A stretch of DNA of 11,419 nucleotides, taken from the NCBI GenBank assembly GCA_027356675.1, contig DAHVXO010000374.1, forward strand, positions 1 through 11,419, read 5' to 3'. The stretch is from Symbiobacteriaceae bacterium. Its GTDB lineage: Bacteria > Bacillota_E > Symbiobacteriia > Symbiobacteriales > Symbiobacteriaceae. Each line of letters starts with the position of its first letter. Position 1 is the first letter of the stretch. The notes under the pieces were generated by a model. It was not told the DNA's origin. It worked only from the letters and a program-made list of their open reading frames with translations, and made no database searches. Shown one piece after another: positions 1 to 6,723 of this stretch. A program made the translations under genes and the position numbers.

Positions 1-712
1 GGGCGCCGACCGGGCGTGGGCGTTTGATACCGCCCTGCGCTGCGGCACCTGGGTGCTCGGTATGAAGCTGGCCGAGGCCCTCATGGTCAGTGACGACTTG
101 ATCAACACCGTCCTGCTGGCTGGCGGCTATCGCAACAGCGACCTGATTGATTACCAGAATCCACGGGTCCGGTTTATGTACAACCTGGGCGCCGGCGGCG
201 GGGCGATGCTGCTTCGCAAGAACCATGGGCGAAACCGGGTGGTGGGCTCCGCCATCATGGTGGATGGCCTGCTCTCCGAGACGGTGCTGGTCCCTGGCGG
301 GGGTACCCGTATGGGCCTGCACAATCACGAGGACGGGCTGTACCAACTGGACGTGCTGGACCCGGAGATCATGCGGGCCAGGCTGGACGCGGTCTCCAAC
401 GTAAACTTCCTTTCGGTCGTGCGCCGGGTCTGTGCCATGGGCGGCCACCAGACCGATCAGATTGGCTACTGCGCGATGTTGCACATGAAGCGGTCCGCCC
501 ATGACGACCTGCTTCGGGAGATGGGGCTGGGTCAGGAACGCTCGATCTACTTGGAGGATTATGGCCACATCGGTCAGATCGACCAGATCCTCTCGATCGA
601 CCTGGCCCTGCAGCGTGGTCTGATCCGGGACGGCGACCTGGTGGTCGGCGTCAGTGCTGGTGTCGGGTATGCCTGGGGCGCCACGGCGATCGAATGGGGA
701 CCGGTGAGGTGA
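1..712 (+). CDS. Ketoacyl-ACP synthase III (FabH)-like enzyme, 5' end missing
   Basis: The reading frame is open from base 2, so the gene starts left of the window. 236 residues are visible, roughly the last 70-75% of a usual 320-residue FabH-type protein. Seen: the nucleophile region with Cys14 of the visible part (41-43) in RCGTW, the glycine-rich GAGGGAML stretch typical after the first thiolase half, a likely catalytic His161 (482-484) in MLHMKRS, and the C-terminal YGHIGQIDQ block followed by AGVGYAWGATAIEWG. FabH has Asn in a GNTSAAS block; here His189 (566-568) occupies that place, giving Cys-His-His. Family knowledge: such enzymes do Claisen condensation, or the reverse, on acyl thioesters in the cytosol. 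It is the first visible gene of a five-gene operon, and its end (GAGGTGA) forms the ribosome site of the next gene. Superfamily is confident; substrate unknown. An alternative role is acyl transfer or thiolysis rather than chain initiation. Confidence 0.88.
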   Translation, partial: GADRAWAFDTALRCGTWVLGMKLAEALMVSDDLINTVLLAGGYRNSDLIDYQNPRVRFMYNLGAGGGAMLLRKNHGRNRVVGSAIMVDGLLSETVLVPGGGTRMGLHNHEDGLYQLDVLDPEIMRARLDAVSNVNFLSVVRRVCAMGGHQTDQIGYCAMLHMKRSAHDDLLREMGLGQERSIYLEDYGHIGQIDQILSIDLALQRGLIRDGDLVVGVSAGVGYAWGATAIEWGPVR

Positions 713-719
713 GAAGACA

Positions 720-1526
720 GTGCCAACGAGCGTGGTCGATGGGCTGACGATGCAGTACCAGTGGCAGGGACGAGAGAACGGCCCCGTACTGGTCCTGATC
801 AATGGAATGCTGACCGACCTGGGTAGCTGGGCCGGTCACCTGCCCGCGTACGTGGACCATTTCCGCGTCCTTACCTACGACTGCCGGGGCCAGGGTGGCA
901 CCGACAAGCCCGAGGCGGGGCCCTATACACCGACCATGCACGCCGCAGATCTACGCGGCCTTCTGGGCACGCTCGGCGTAGAGCAAGTCGCCCTGCTGGG
1001 AGTCTCCAATGGTGCCAGTACCGCAATCCAGTTCGCCGTCCATTCACCTGAGCGGGTCACGGCACTGGTGCTGGCCAATGGCTACGGCCGGACTGACACC
1101 GCAATGAAGGTGAAGCTGAATAGCTGGTTGGCCAGCATGGCGGCGGGTGGCGGCTCCCTCCGGTTCGATGTGGCGACGCCCTGGGTCTGGGGTGCCACCT
1201 TCCTGAACAATCACTTTGAGGCGCTCAAACCATTCCGGGAGAAGGGCGCCACGCTGCCAGTCCACGCGGTCTGCAGCCTGATCGAGGGTGGCATGTACCA
1301 CGATGTGTTGGAGGAAGCAGCGCATATTACCTGCCCGACCCTGCTGATGACCGGCGATGAAGATTTGCTGACACCCCCCAGCTACAGCCACGACCTGCAG
1401 CGCCGGATTGCCGGCAGCAGGATTGTCATGCTGGAGCGGGCTGGGCACGCCATGTTCCTGGAGCAGCCGGCCCGGTTCACACAGGTGGCTGCTGCCTTCC
1501 TGCGAGAAGCGTTGCCGGCAGACTGA
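720..1526 (+). CDS. Alpha/beta hydrolase, serine type
   Basis: A 268-residue alpha/beta-hydrolase-fold protein of ordinary length, with a short cap and no signal peptide, so cytosolic. Seen: oxyanion-loop region NG at 28-29, nucleophile Ser96 in GVSNG, acid Asp215 in GDEDLL, His243 in AGHAMFLEQP, and the DCRGQG strand-turn at 54-59. The GTG start at 720 sits 7 bases after GAGGTGA (706-712), which also contains the stop of the upstream synthase gene, so translation is probably coupled. Known members with this pattern include 3-oxoadipate enol-lactonase-like, esterase, thioesterase and C-C hydrolase enzymes; the sequence alone does not choose. In this operon it may release or cleave a beta-keto (thio)ester product. 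A Ser nucleophile rules out the Asp-based dehalogenase or epoxide-hydrolase chemistry. Confidence 0.9.
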   Translation: MPTSVVDGLTMQYQWQGRENGPVLVLINGMLTDLGSWAGHLPAYVDHFRVLTYDCRGQGGTDKPEAGPYTPTMHAADLRGLLGTLGVEQVALLGVSNGASTAIQFAVHSPERVTALVLANGYGRTDTAMKVKLNSWLASMAAGGGSLRFDVATPWVWGATFLNNHFEALKPFREKGATLPVHAVCSLIEGGMYHDVLEEAAHITCPTLLMTGDEDLLTPPSYSHDLQRRIAGSRIVMLERAGHAMFLEQPARFTQVAAAFLREALPAD

Positions 1527-1531
1527 CGTCC

Positions 1532-1538
1532 GAGGAGG
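1532..1538 (+). promoter_or_regulatory. Ribosome binding site that decides the SDR start
   Basis: GAGGAGG lies only 2 bases before the ATG at 1541, too close for initiation there, but 8 bases before the in-frame GTG at 1547. The GTG is therefore the better start. Confidence 0.7.
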
Positions 1539-1546
1539 TTATGGCA

Positions 1547-2287
1547 GTGGAAAAGGAACTGCACGGTAAGGTCGCCCTGGTAACTGGGTCGGCGCGCGGC
1601 CTCGGCCGGGCCATTGCGCTGGAACTGGCGGGCAGGGGCGCGGCCATCGTGATCAATGACTTACCGGTAATGGAGGCCGACGCGCAGCATGTGGTTGCGG
1701 CAATTCGGGCGTCAGGGGCCGAGGCCCGGTTCTACCCGGCCTTTGTGAGCGACGAGGCGCAGGTGACGCAGATGATGGCAGATGTCGGCCAGGTCGATAT
1801 TCTGGTGAACAACGCCGGCATTAACCGGGACGGCACCATGAAGAAGGCGATCAGGGCCGACTGGGACGCCGTGCTCGATGTCAACCTGACCGGTCCGTTT
1901 GTTTGCACGAAGGTCTTTGTCGGACCCATGCGGGACCGGGGTTGGGGTCGAATCATTAACATTGCCTCTTACGTGGGGCGCACCGGCGTCTTCGGCACGC
2001 CCTACTATGCCGCCTCCAAGGCCGGTCTGATCGGCTTTACAAAGGAGGTGGCGATCGAGATGGCCAGGCGGGGCGTAACCGTGAACGCCCTCGCGCCGGG
2101 CTACATCATGACAGAGCTGATGATGAAGTACTCGCAGGAACACCAGGATGCGATCACGGCAAAGATTCCGGTGGGCTACTGGGCCAAGCCGGAGGACATC
2201 GCCTATTGGGCGGGCGTGCTCGCCTCGCCCCGGGCGCATTACATGACAGGCGCCGTGCTGGACTGTAACGGCGGCTGGTATATGTAA
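1547..2287 (+). CDS. FabG-type short-chain dehydrogenase/reductase (SDR)
   Basis: A classical SDR of 246 residues from GTG 1547 (248 from ATG 1541; the spacing of GAGGAGG favours 1547). Numbering from 1541: cofactor motif TGSARGLG at 15-22, Asp40 at the end of strand 2, NNAG at 90-93, and the catalytic tetrad Asn115 (DVNLTG), Ser143 (IAS), Tyr156 and Lys160 (YAASK), then APGYIMT. Asp40 would favour NAD(H) if it is the specificity residue, but in FabG-like enzymes this is not decisive. Likely reaction: reversible reduction of a 3-keto group on a CoA or ACP thioester, cytosolic, probably tetrameric. It lies between two hydrolases in the operon, 20 bases after the first. It could be a dedicated dehydrogenase of this pathway rather than the housekeeping FabG, since no fab cluster is seen. 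Confidence 0.92.
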   Translation: MEKELHGKVALVTGSARGLGRAIALELAGRGAAIVINDLPVMEADAQHVVAAIRASGAEARFYPAFVSDEAQVTQMMADVGQVDILVNNAGINRDGTMKKAIRADWDAVLDVNLTGPFVCTKVFVGPMRDRGWGRIINIASYVGRTGVFGTPYYAASKAGLIGFTKEVAIEMARRGVTVNALAPGYIMTELMMKYSQEHQDAITAKIPVGYWAKPEDIAYWAGVLASPRAHYMTGAVLDCNGGWYM

Positions 2288-2305
2288 GGATCCGCAAACG
2301 TTTCC

Positions 2306-2313
2306 GAGAGGGG
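2306..2313 (+). promoter_or_regulatory. Ribosome binding site of the second hydrolase
   Basis: GAGAGGGG sits 8 bases before ATG 2322. The in-frame GTG at 2313 overlaps this site and so is an unlikely start. Confidence 0.6.
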
Positions 2314-2321
2314 TGCGATGT

Positions 2322-3374
2322 ATGAGTCACTTCCTGTCTCAAACCGTGGAAACGGCCCGGCTCCGGACGCATTACCTTGTCGCCAATCCGCAAGGCGAGG
2401 TCCCGGTCCTCTTCATTCACGGGAACGTCTCCTCCAGCCGCTTCTTCGATGAGACGCTGGTCTGGCTGCCCTCCCGCTATAAGGGTTTGGCGCCGGACTT
2501 GCGGGGTTTCGGGGACTCCGAGACCAGACCGTTGGACGCCACCCGAGGCATGCGGGACTTCAGTGATGACCTCTACAGTTTCATACAGGCAGTTGGCATC
2601 AAAGACAAGGTGCATCTGGTCGGCTGGTCCGCGGGGGGGTGCGTCGCCATGCAATTTGCCATGGACCACCCTGCGGATGTCGCGTCGCTGGTCCTGATCG
2701 CGCCCGGCTCTCCGTTCGGCTTTGGCGGGACCAAGGATCTACAGGGTACTCCCACCTACCCCGACTATGCCAGTTCGGGTGGCGGGATGGCCAACCCCGA
2801 TTTCGTGAAGCGGCTCGCAGACGGAGACACCAGCGAGGAGAGCCCCAACTCGCCCCGCAATGTTATGAATAACTACTATTTCAAGCCGCCCTTCCGTGTC
2901 GAGCCAGAGCGGGAAAATGCCTATGTGGATGCCCTGAACAAGACCCAGGTCACTCCCGGCAATTACCCGGGGGATCTGACCACCTCGCCCAACTGGCCTA
3001 CTCTGGCGCCGGGCACTGCTGGCATCAACAACGCGCTCTCACCCAAGTACATGAACCTGAGCGGGTTTGCAGGCATCCACCCACAGCCGCCCGTCCTCTG
3101 GGTGCGGGGCGCCGAAGACCTGATTGTCTCTGACACCTCGCTCTTCGATTTTGGTTTCCTGGGGCAGCTGGGCGCTGTGCCGGGCTGGCCGGGCGCCGAG
3201 GTCCACCCGCCCCAGCCCATGGTCTCTCAGGTGCGTATAGTTCTGGACGCCTACGCCAAGAATGGCGGGGGATACCGCGAGGAGGTTATGCCGGAGACGG
3301 GCCACTCTCCGCACATTGAGAGGCCAGAGGCCTTCCGCTCCCTGCTCAGCGCTTTCCTGGGAGCGCAGGGGTGA
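2322..3374 (+). CDS. Alpha/beta hydrolase with large cap insertion
   Basis: A 350-residue alpha/beta hydrolase, about 80 residues longer than the first hydrolase of this operon. Numbering from ATG 2322: HG at 33-34, PDLRGFGDS at 58-66, nucleophile Ser103 in GWSAG, acid Asp266 in RGAEDLIV, His328 in ETGHSPHIERPEAF. Residues about 130-255 form a long cap between strands 6 and 7, rich in Pro, Gly, Asn and Tyr, which usually shapes a specific substrate pocket. No signal peptide, so cytosolic. The C-terminal core resembles epoxide hydrolase and haloalkane dehalogenase relatives, but those use Asp as nucleophile; the Ser here points to ester, thioester, lactone or C-C bond hydrolysis. It lies 34 bases after the SDR and 29 before the acyl-CoA synthetase. 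Why the operon carries two hydrolases is not clear; they are not close duplicates. Confidence 0.88.
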   Translation: MSHFLSQTVETARLRTHYLVANPQGEVPVLFIHGNVSSSRFFDETLVWLPSRYKGLAPDLRGFGDSETRPLDATRGMRDFSDDLYSFIQAVGIKDKVHLVGWSAGGCVAMQFAMDHPADVASLVLIAPGSPFGFGGTKDLQGTPTYPDYASSGGGMANPDFVKRLADGDTSEESPNSPRNVMNNYYFKPPFRVEPERENAYVDALNKTQVTPGNYPGDLTTSPNWPTLAPGTAGINNALSPKYMNLSGFAGIHPQPPVLWVRGAEDLIVSDTSLFDFGFLGQLGAVPGWPGAEVHPPQPMVSQVRIVLDAYAKNGGGYREEVMPETGHSPHIERPEAFRSLLSAFLGAQG

Positions 3375-3386
3375 GGACGCCCACCT

Positions 3387-3393
3387 GAGGAGG
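3387..3393 (+). promoter_or_regulatory. Ribosome binding site of the acyl-CoA synthetase
   Basis: GAGGAGG, 10 bases before ATG 3404. A second in-frame ATG lies at 3410; the first is preferred because it has the closer, more usual spacing. Confidence 0.6.
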
Positions 3394-3403
3394 CATTGGA
3401 CGC

Positions 3404-4909
3404 ATGCAGATGATCGTTGGCGACTGGCTGGGGCGCCGCGCCCTGTACACCCCGCACCGGGAGGCGCTGGTGGTAATGCCCGGCGCCCAGGGAGCCGGGG
3501 CGGGGGTGCCCGGTGGGGAGCCCCTGCGACTTACCTTTGACCAGTGGAATCGCCGGGCCAACCGCATGGCTCATTACCTGCTCAGTCAGGGCGTGGGGCG
3601 GAGGGACCGGGTCGGCGTGCTCGCACAGAACTGCGTGCAGATGCTCGACCTGCTCTTCGCTTGCGGCAAGCTGGGTGCGATCTACGTTCCCTACAATTGG
3701 CGGCTGACCACCGCCGAATTGCTCCCCCTGGTGGAGGACTCGGCGCCCGGGCTGCTTTTCTATGGCCCGCAGTTCGCTGCGACCGTGGCCACCCTGCAGG
3801 CAGGCAGGGAGGTCGCCCTGGCTGACCTCGACCTGGGTGCCCTGTCCGATGCGCCCCCGCCCGCGGTCACACTCGATCCGGAGGATCCCTGGATGATTCT
3901 GTACACCGGTGGTACCACCGGCCGCTCCAAGGGGGCGATGCTGAGCCACCGGCAGGTGAACTGGAACGCCTGGAACACCATTGCCGGGTGGGGCCTTTCC
4001 CCGGAGTATCGGGTGCCGATTTTGACTCCGTTCTTCCACACCGGCGGGCTGAATGTCTTGACCACACCCCTGGTACAACTGGGCGGCACCAGTATCCTGA
4101 TGGGTCCCTTCGACCCCGGACAGGTGCTGGAGGCGATCGAGCAGGAGCGCTTTACGATTCTCTTCATGGTGCCCACCATGTTCCAGATGATGATGGAGCA
4201 CCCTGGTTTTGCCACGGCCGATTTCGACAAGGTCCGGTTCTTCATTTCGGGCGGAGCGCCTTGCCCGCAGCCCATCTACGAGGCCTACTGGGCCAAGGGT
4301 GTGGTCTTCAAGAGCGGATACGGCATGACCGAGGTCGGGCCCAACTGTTTCTCCATGCCTGACCACGAGATCAGGCGAAAGGTCGGATCCATGGGCTTTC
4401 CAATCTTCCATGCCGCGATGCGGATCATGGCGGACAATCGGCCCTGCGCTCCCGGTGAGGTGGGTGAACTGCAGATCGCGGGTCCGCACCTATGCTCCGG
4501 CTACTGGCAGAACCCAGAAGCGAGCCGCATGGCCAACCCTGACGGTTGGTTTCGCACCGGAGATCTGGCCTACCGTGATGATGAAGGCTTCTACTATATT
4601 GTGGACCGGAAGAAGGACATGTTTATCTCCGGTGGCGAGAATGTCTATCCGGCCGAGGTCGAGGCCGTAATATACCAGCACCCGGCGGTGGCAGAGGCAG
4701 CGGTCATTGGCGTGCCCGATGCGACCTGGGGCGAGGTAGGCCGCGCGGTGATCGCCCTGAAGCCAGGGGCGTCGGTGACCTCGGCCGAAGTGATCGAGCA
4801 CTGCCGTTCCCGCCTTGCCCGCTACAAGGTGCCCAAAAGTGTCGAGTTCCGCCCGTCGCTGCCCAAGAGTGCGGCGGGGAAGATTCTGAAGCGAGAGCTG
4901 CGAGGGTAG
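3404..4909 (+). CDS. Acyl-CoA synthetase (ANL superfamily, AMP-forming)
   Basis: A 501-residue adenylate-forming enzyme of usual family length. Motifs in order: P-loop YTGGTTGRSKG at 167-177, acyl-pocket PFFHTGG around 209-215, SGGAP at 282-286, YGMTE at 306-310, WFRTGD ending at Asp387, hinge DRKKDMFISGGENVYP at 401-416, and C-terminal PKSAAGKILKREL with the adenylation lysine at 493. All key residues are present, so it should be active: acid + ATP + CoA to acyl-CoA + AMP + PPi, in the cytosol. The lack of a long N-terminal extension and the FHTGG pocket resemble medium-chain or aromatic acyl-CoA ligases more than acetyl-CoA synthetase, but the substrate is not readable. It is the last gene of the operon, and likely loads the substrate that the upstream synthase, SDR and hydrolases process. 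Confidence 0.94.
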   Translation: MQMIVGDWLGRRALYTPHREALVVMPGAQGAGAGVPGGEPLRLTFDQWNRRANRMAHYLLSQGVGRRDRVGVLAQNCVQMLDLLFACGKLGAIYVPYNWRLTTAELLPLVEDSAPGLLFYGPQFAATVATLQAGREVALADLDLGALSDAPPPAVTLDPEDPWMILYTGGTTGRSKGAMLSHRQVNWNAWNTIAGWGLSPEYRVPILTPFFHTGGLNVLTTPLVQLGGTSILMGPFDPGQVLEAIEQERFTILFMVPTMFQMMMEHPGFATADFDKVRFFISGGAPCPQPIYEAYWAKGVVFKSGYGMTEVGPNCFSMPDHEIRRKVGSMGFPIFHAAMRIMADNRPCAPGEVGELQIAGPHLCSGYWQNPEASRMANPDGWFRTGDLAYRDDEGFYYIVDRKKDMFISGGENVYPAEVEAVIYQHPAVAEAAVIGVPDATWGEVGRAVIALKPGASVTSAEVIEHCRSRLARYKVPKSVEFRPSLPKSAAGKILKRELRG

Positions 4910-5053
4910 CCGAGAACCCTGCGTCTACCCCGAAAAATGGATCGCTCCCATGGGTGGAGCGTCACGTGGTGGAGACGTTCGCTCCACTGCCATCGAGGTG
5001 GCCCTGGGCGTTTAGCAGGATCTGCCCCCGGACACTGTGCGACGACGATGCGA
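4910..5053 (+). other. 3' region with competing hairpins
   Basis: No gene is seen between the two convergent operons. Three inverted repeats share arms: A, CGCTCC 4943-4948 with GGAGCG 4956-4961; B, GTGGAG 4969-4974 with CTCCAC 4982-4987; C, GTGGAGCG 4954-4961 with CGCTCCAC 4980-4987 (8 pairs). C excludes both A and B. This may be only a 3' untranslated structure of the acyl-CoA synthetase mRNA. Confidence 0.4.
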
Positions 5054-5087
5054 AAGGGCCCACCTCCTTTGTGGTAGGTGGGCCCTT
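5054..5087. terminator. Probable bidirectional transcription terminator
   Basis: Perfect 12-base-pair stem (AAGGGCCCACCT 5054-5065 with AGGTGGGCCCTT 5076-5087) around a 10-base loop. It lies between convergent operons, 17 bases after the transporter stop on the - strand. The - strand transcript leaves the stem with only a short T run (CCCTTTCG), so the T tract is weak; placement and stem strength carry the call. Confidence 0.75.
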
Positions 5088-5104
5088 GGGTAAGAAGTGA
5101 CGGA

Positions 5105-6592
5105 CTACAGGAGTCCGATCCACTTCCAGTAGGTAGCGCTGAAGAGCAGGATTAGCAGGTAGCCAACGACCGTCAGCGGGATGCCGGACTTCATGAAGTC
5201 CCTGGCTGTGAACGTGCTCGTGCCGTATGCGACCATGTTCTGCGGTGCGTTGACCGGCAAAATGAAGCCGAAGCTGACCACAAACTGCTGGATCAGGACC
5301 ATTCCCGGGCCGTTGATATCGGACCGCTTCAGCCCCACCATCAGAGCGATGACGACGGGAATCAGGGTGGAAGCGAGGCTGGTCGCACTGGCGAAGCCGA
5401 AATGGATGAGGATGTTAAAGGCCGCGACGATCGCAACGATGACCAGGACGGGCATCACCGACATGCCCATGCCGCCGAAGATGGTCGCCGCAAGCCAGGT
5501 AGCCGCCTTCGTCTTCAGCAGGGCGGTACCCAGCGAGATCCCCACCGCAAAGAGCACGATGGTACCCCACGGGACCTTGCTTTCCGCCTCTTTCCATGAG
5601 AAGACGCCGATGCCGGGGGTTAGCATGAGCGCAACTGCGGCCAGGGTGGTCGTGGTGGTATCCAGTGGGTGGAGCACCTTCTCAGTCGACCAGAAGAAAA
5701 GCAGCAGCACGAAAATGGCCATCAGACGCCACTGCGCTGCTGTGACCGGACCCAGCGCCTTGAGTTGGCTGCGGACCATCTCTTGCCCGTTCGGGATCTC
5801 ATCGGTCTCGGGCGGGAGCACCCACAGCATCACGAAGTAGAGCAGTATGGTCATGAGGATGGCCCAGGGAGCGGCGTAAAGGAACCATTCGCTCCAGGAG
5901 ACGGACTTGCCGAAGGCCTTCTCCATGAACCCGATGGCCACCATGTTTTGGGCCGCCGCAGTCTTGATCCCGATGTTCCAGATGGAAGCCGTCTGGGTGG
6001 ATGTGATCATCAGCAGGGCGGCCAGGCGGCTTTGTGGCGTGAGGCCGAAGGCCGAGATCATGCCGAGGATGATCGGCACGATGGCGCCAACCCGAGCCGT
6101 TGTACTGGGTACGAAGAATGAAAGGACCACGCCAACCAGGATTGAACCGAGCAAGATGCCACGGGTCTTCGAGCCGACCTTCGAAAGAATCACGAGGGCG
6201 ACCCGCTTGTCCAGACCGGTCACCTGCATGGCGGCGGCGAGGAAGAGGGCACCCGCCACCAGCATCGCGGCAGAGTCGCTGAAGCCGGTCAGGGCCCAAC
6301 CCAGGGCGGCCTTGGTGCCCATGAGCTGCGCCGGTTTGTCCGGATTGGGGCCGAGGCCGATGAGGATCGCAATCAGGGCCACGATCAGGCTGGCGCTGAC
6401 CGGGTAGGCTACTGCCTCGGTCACCCAGAGGACCACAGCGAAGGCCAGGATCGCCAGCGCCCGGTGCCCGGCAAATGGGAGGCCTGCCGGCGTGGGCAGG
6501 GCCAGAACCAGAGCGAGCACGGCGAAAGCAGCGATCAGCCAAAGCCACTTGAGCGAACGGGCAGGGACCGGCATTTGTGTTGAAACCTGCAT
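5105..6592 (-). CDS. DASS-family (SLC13/CitT-like) carboxylate or anion transporter
   Basis: A 495-residue polytopic inner-membrane protein with about 11-13 hydrophobic segments, normal for the divalent anion:sodium symporter family. The start at 6592 is chosen over upstream in-frame starts because GGAGGTG (6604-6598) lies 5 bases before it and the preceding stretch is polar and unlike the family. Inverted-repeat halves: first signature FFVPSTTAR at 159-167, second HFGFASATSLAS at 397-408, then PVNAPQNMVAYG at 446-457. In VcINDY the paired SNT signatures bind sodium and carboxylate; here they read STT and SAT. The HxxFASAT form recalls CitT and 2-oxoglutarate/malate translocator relatives, some of which are exchangers. 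Likely substrate: a di- or tricarboxylate. It follows its probable regulators, separated by a hairpin and about 130 bases with a G-rich leader, so it may have its own promoter. Confidence 0.9.
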   Translation of the reverse strand: MQVSTQMPVPARSLKWLWLIAAFAVLALVLALPTPAGLPFAGHRALAILAFAVVLWVTEAVAYPVSASLIVALIAILIGLGPNPDKPAQLMGTKAALGWALTGFSDSAAMLVAGALFLAAAMQVTGLDKRVALVILSKVGSKTRGILLGSILVGVVLSFFVPSTTARVGAIVPIILGMISAFGLTPQSRLAALLMITSTQTASIWNIGIKTAAAQNMVAIGFMEKAFGKSVSWSEWFLYAAPWAILMTILLYFVMLWVLPPETDEIPNGQEMVRSQLKALGPVTAAQWRLMAIFVLLLFFWSTEKVLHPLDTTTTTLAAVALMLTPGIGVFSWKEAESKVPWGTIVLFAVGISLGTALLKTKAATWLAATIFGGMGMSVMPVLVIVAIVAAFNILIHFGFASATSLASTLIPVVIALMVGLKRSDINGPGMVLIQQFVVSFGFILPVNAPQNMVAYGTSTFTARDFMKSGIPLTVVGYLLILLFSATYWKWIGLL

Positions 6593-6690
6593 GAAAACAC
6601 CTCCGCGGGAATGATGTCTCTGCGGCGTTTCGCCCCGCCCCGCCCCTTGCCTGCTTTGTGGCGTTGAAGCCATTGATCCCATAAACACCA
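6593..6690 (-). promoter_or_regulatory. Leader of the transporter gene with G-rich tract
   Basis: This stretch between the hairpin and the transporter start holds (GCCCC)x3 on the + strand at 6632-6646, read as (GGGGC)x3 in the transcript, then GGCGAAACGCC (6634-6624), which can fold as a 4-pair hairpin. The ribosome site GGAGGTG is at 6604-6598. I found no convincing -35/-10 pair. It is a plausible place for response-regulator binding, but I cannot name a site. Confidence 0.35.
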
Positions 6691-6720
6691 CGGGCCGGGG
6701 CAGGCTATGCCTCCGGCCCG
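6691..6720 (-). terminator. Hairpin between response regulator and transporter genes
   Basis: CGGGCCGG (6691-6698) pairs perfectly with CCGGCCCG (6713-6720); inside, AGGC and GCCT around TAT extend the stem with a 3-base bulge. It begins 3 bases after the response regulator stop on the - strand. What follows is TGGTGTTTATG, a poor T tract, so it may be a partial terminator or an mRNA stabiliser that sets different levels for regulators and transporter. Confidence 0.6.
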
Positions 6721-6723
6721 ATT

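Noticed and set aside
2313..2321. GTG 2313 as start of the second hydrolase
   Set aside because: It overlaps the ribosome site; ATG 2322 has correct spacing.
3251..4489. 412-codon open frame on the - strand
   Set aside because: It lies opposite the acyl-CoA synthetase and the end of the second hydrolase, is rich in His, Gly and Arg, shows no domain, and reflects high GC codon bias.
1..4909. OleABCD-type olefin/beta-lactone pathway (synthase, hydrolase, reductase, ligase)
   Set aside because: The gene types resemble it, but both hydrolases have Ser nucleophiles whereas OleB uses Asp, the SDR is short classical FabG type rather than the extended OleD type, and the synthase lacks the Asn of OleA. 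Homology to that pathway is not supported.
5669..6407. Overlapping open frames on the + strand within the transporter gene
   Set aside because: Antisense shadows of a transporter with clear membrane segments and family motifs.
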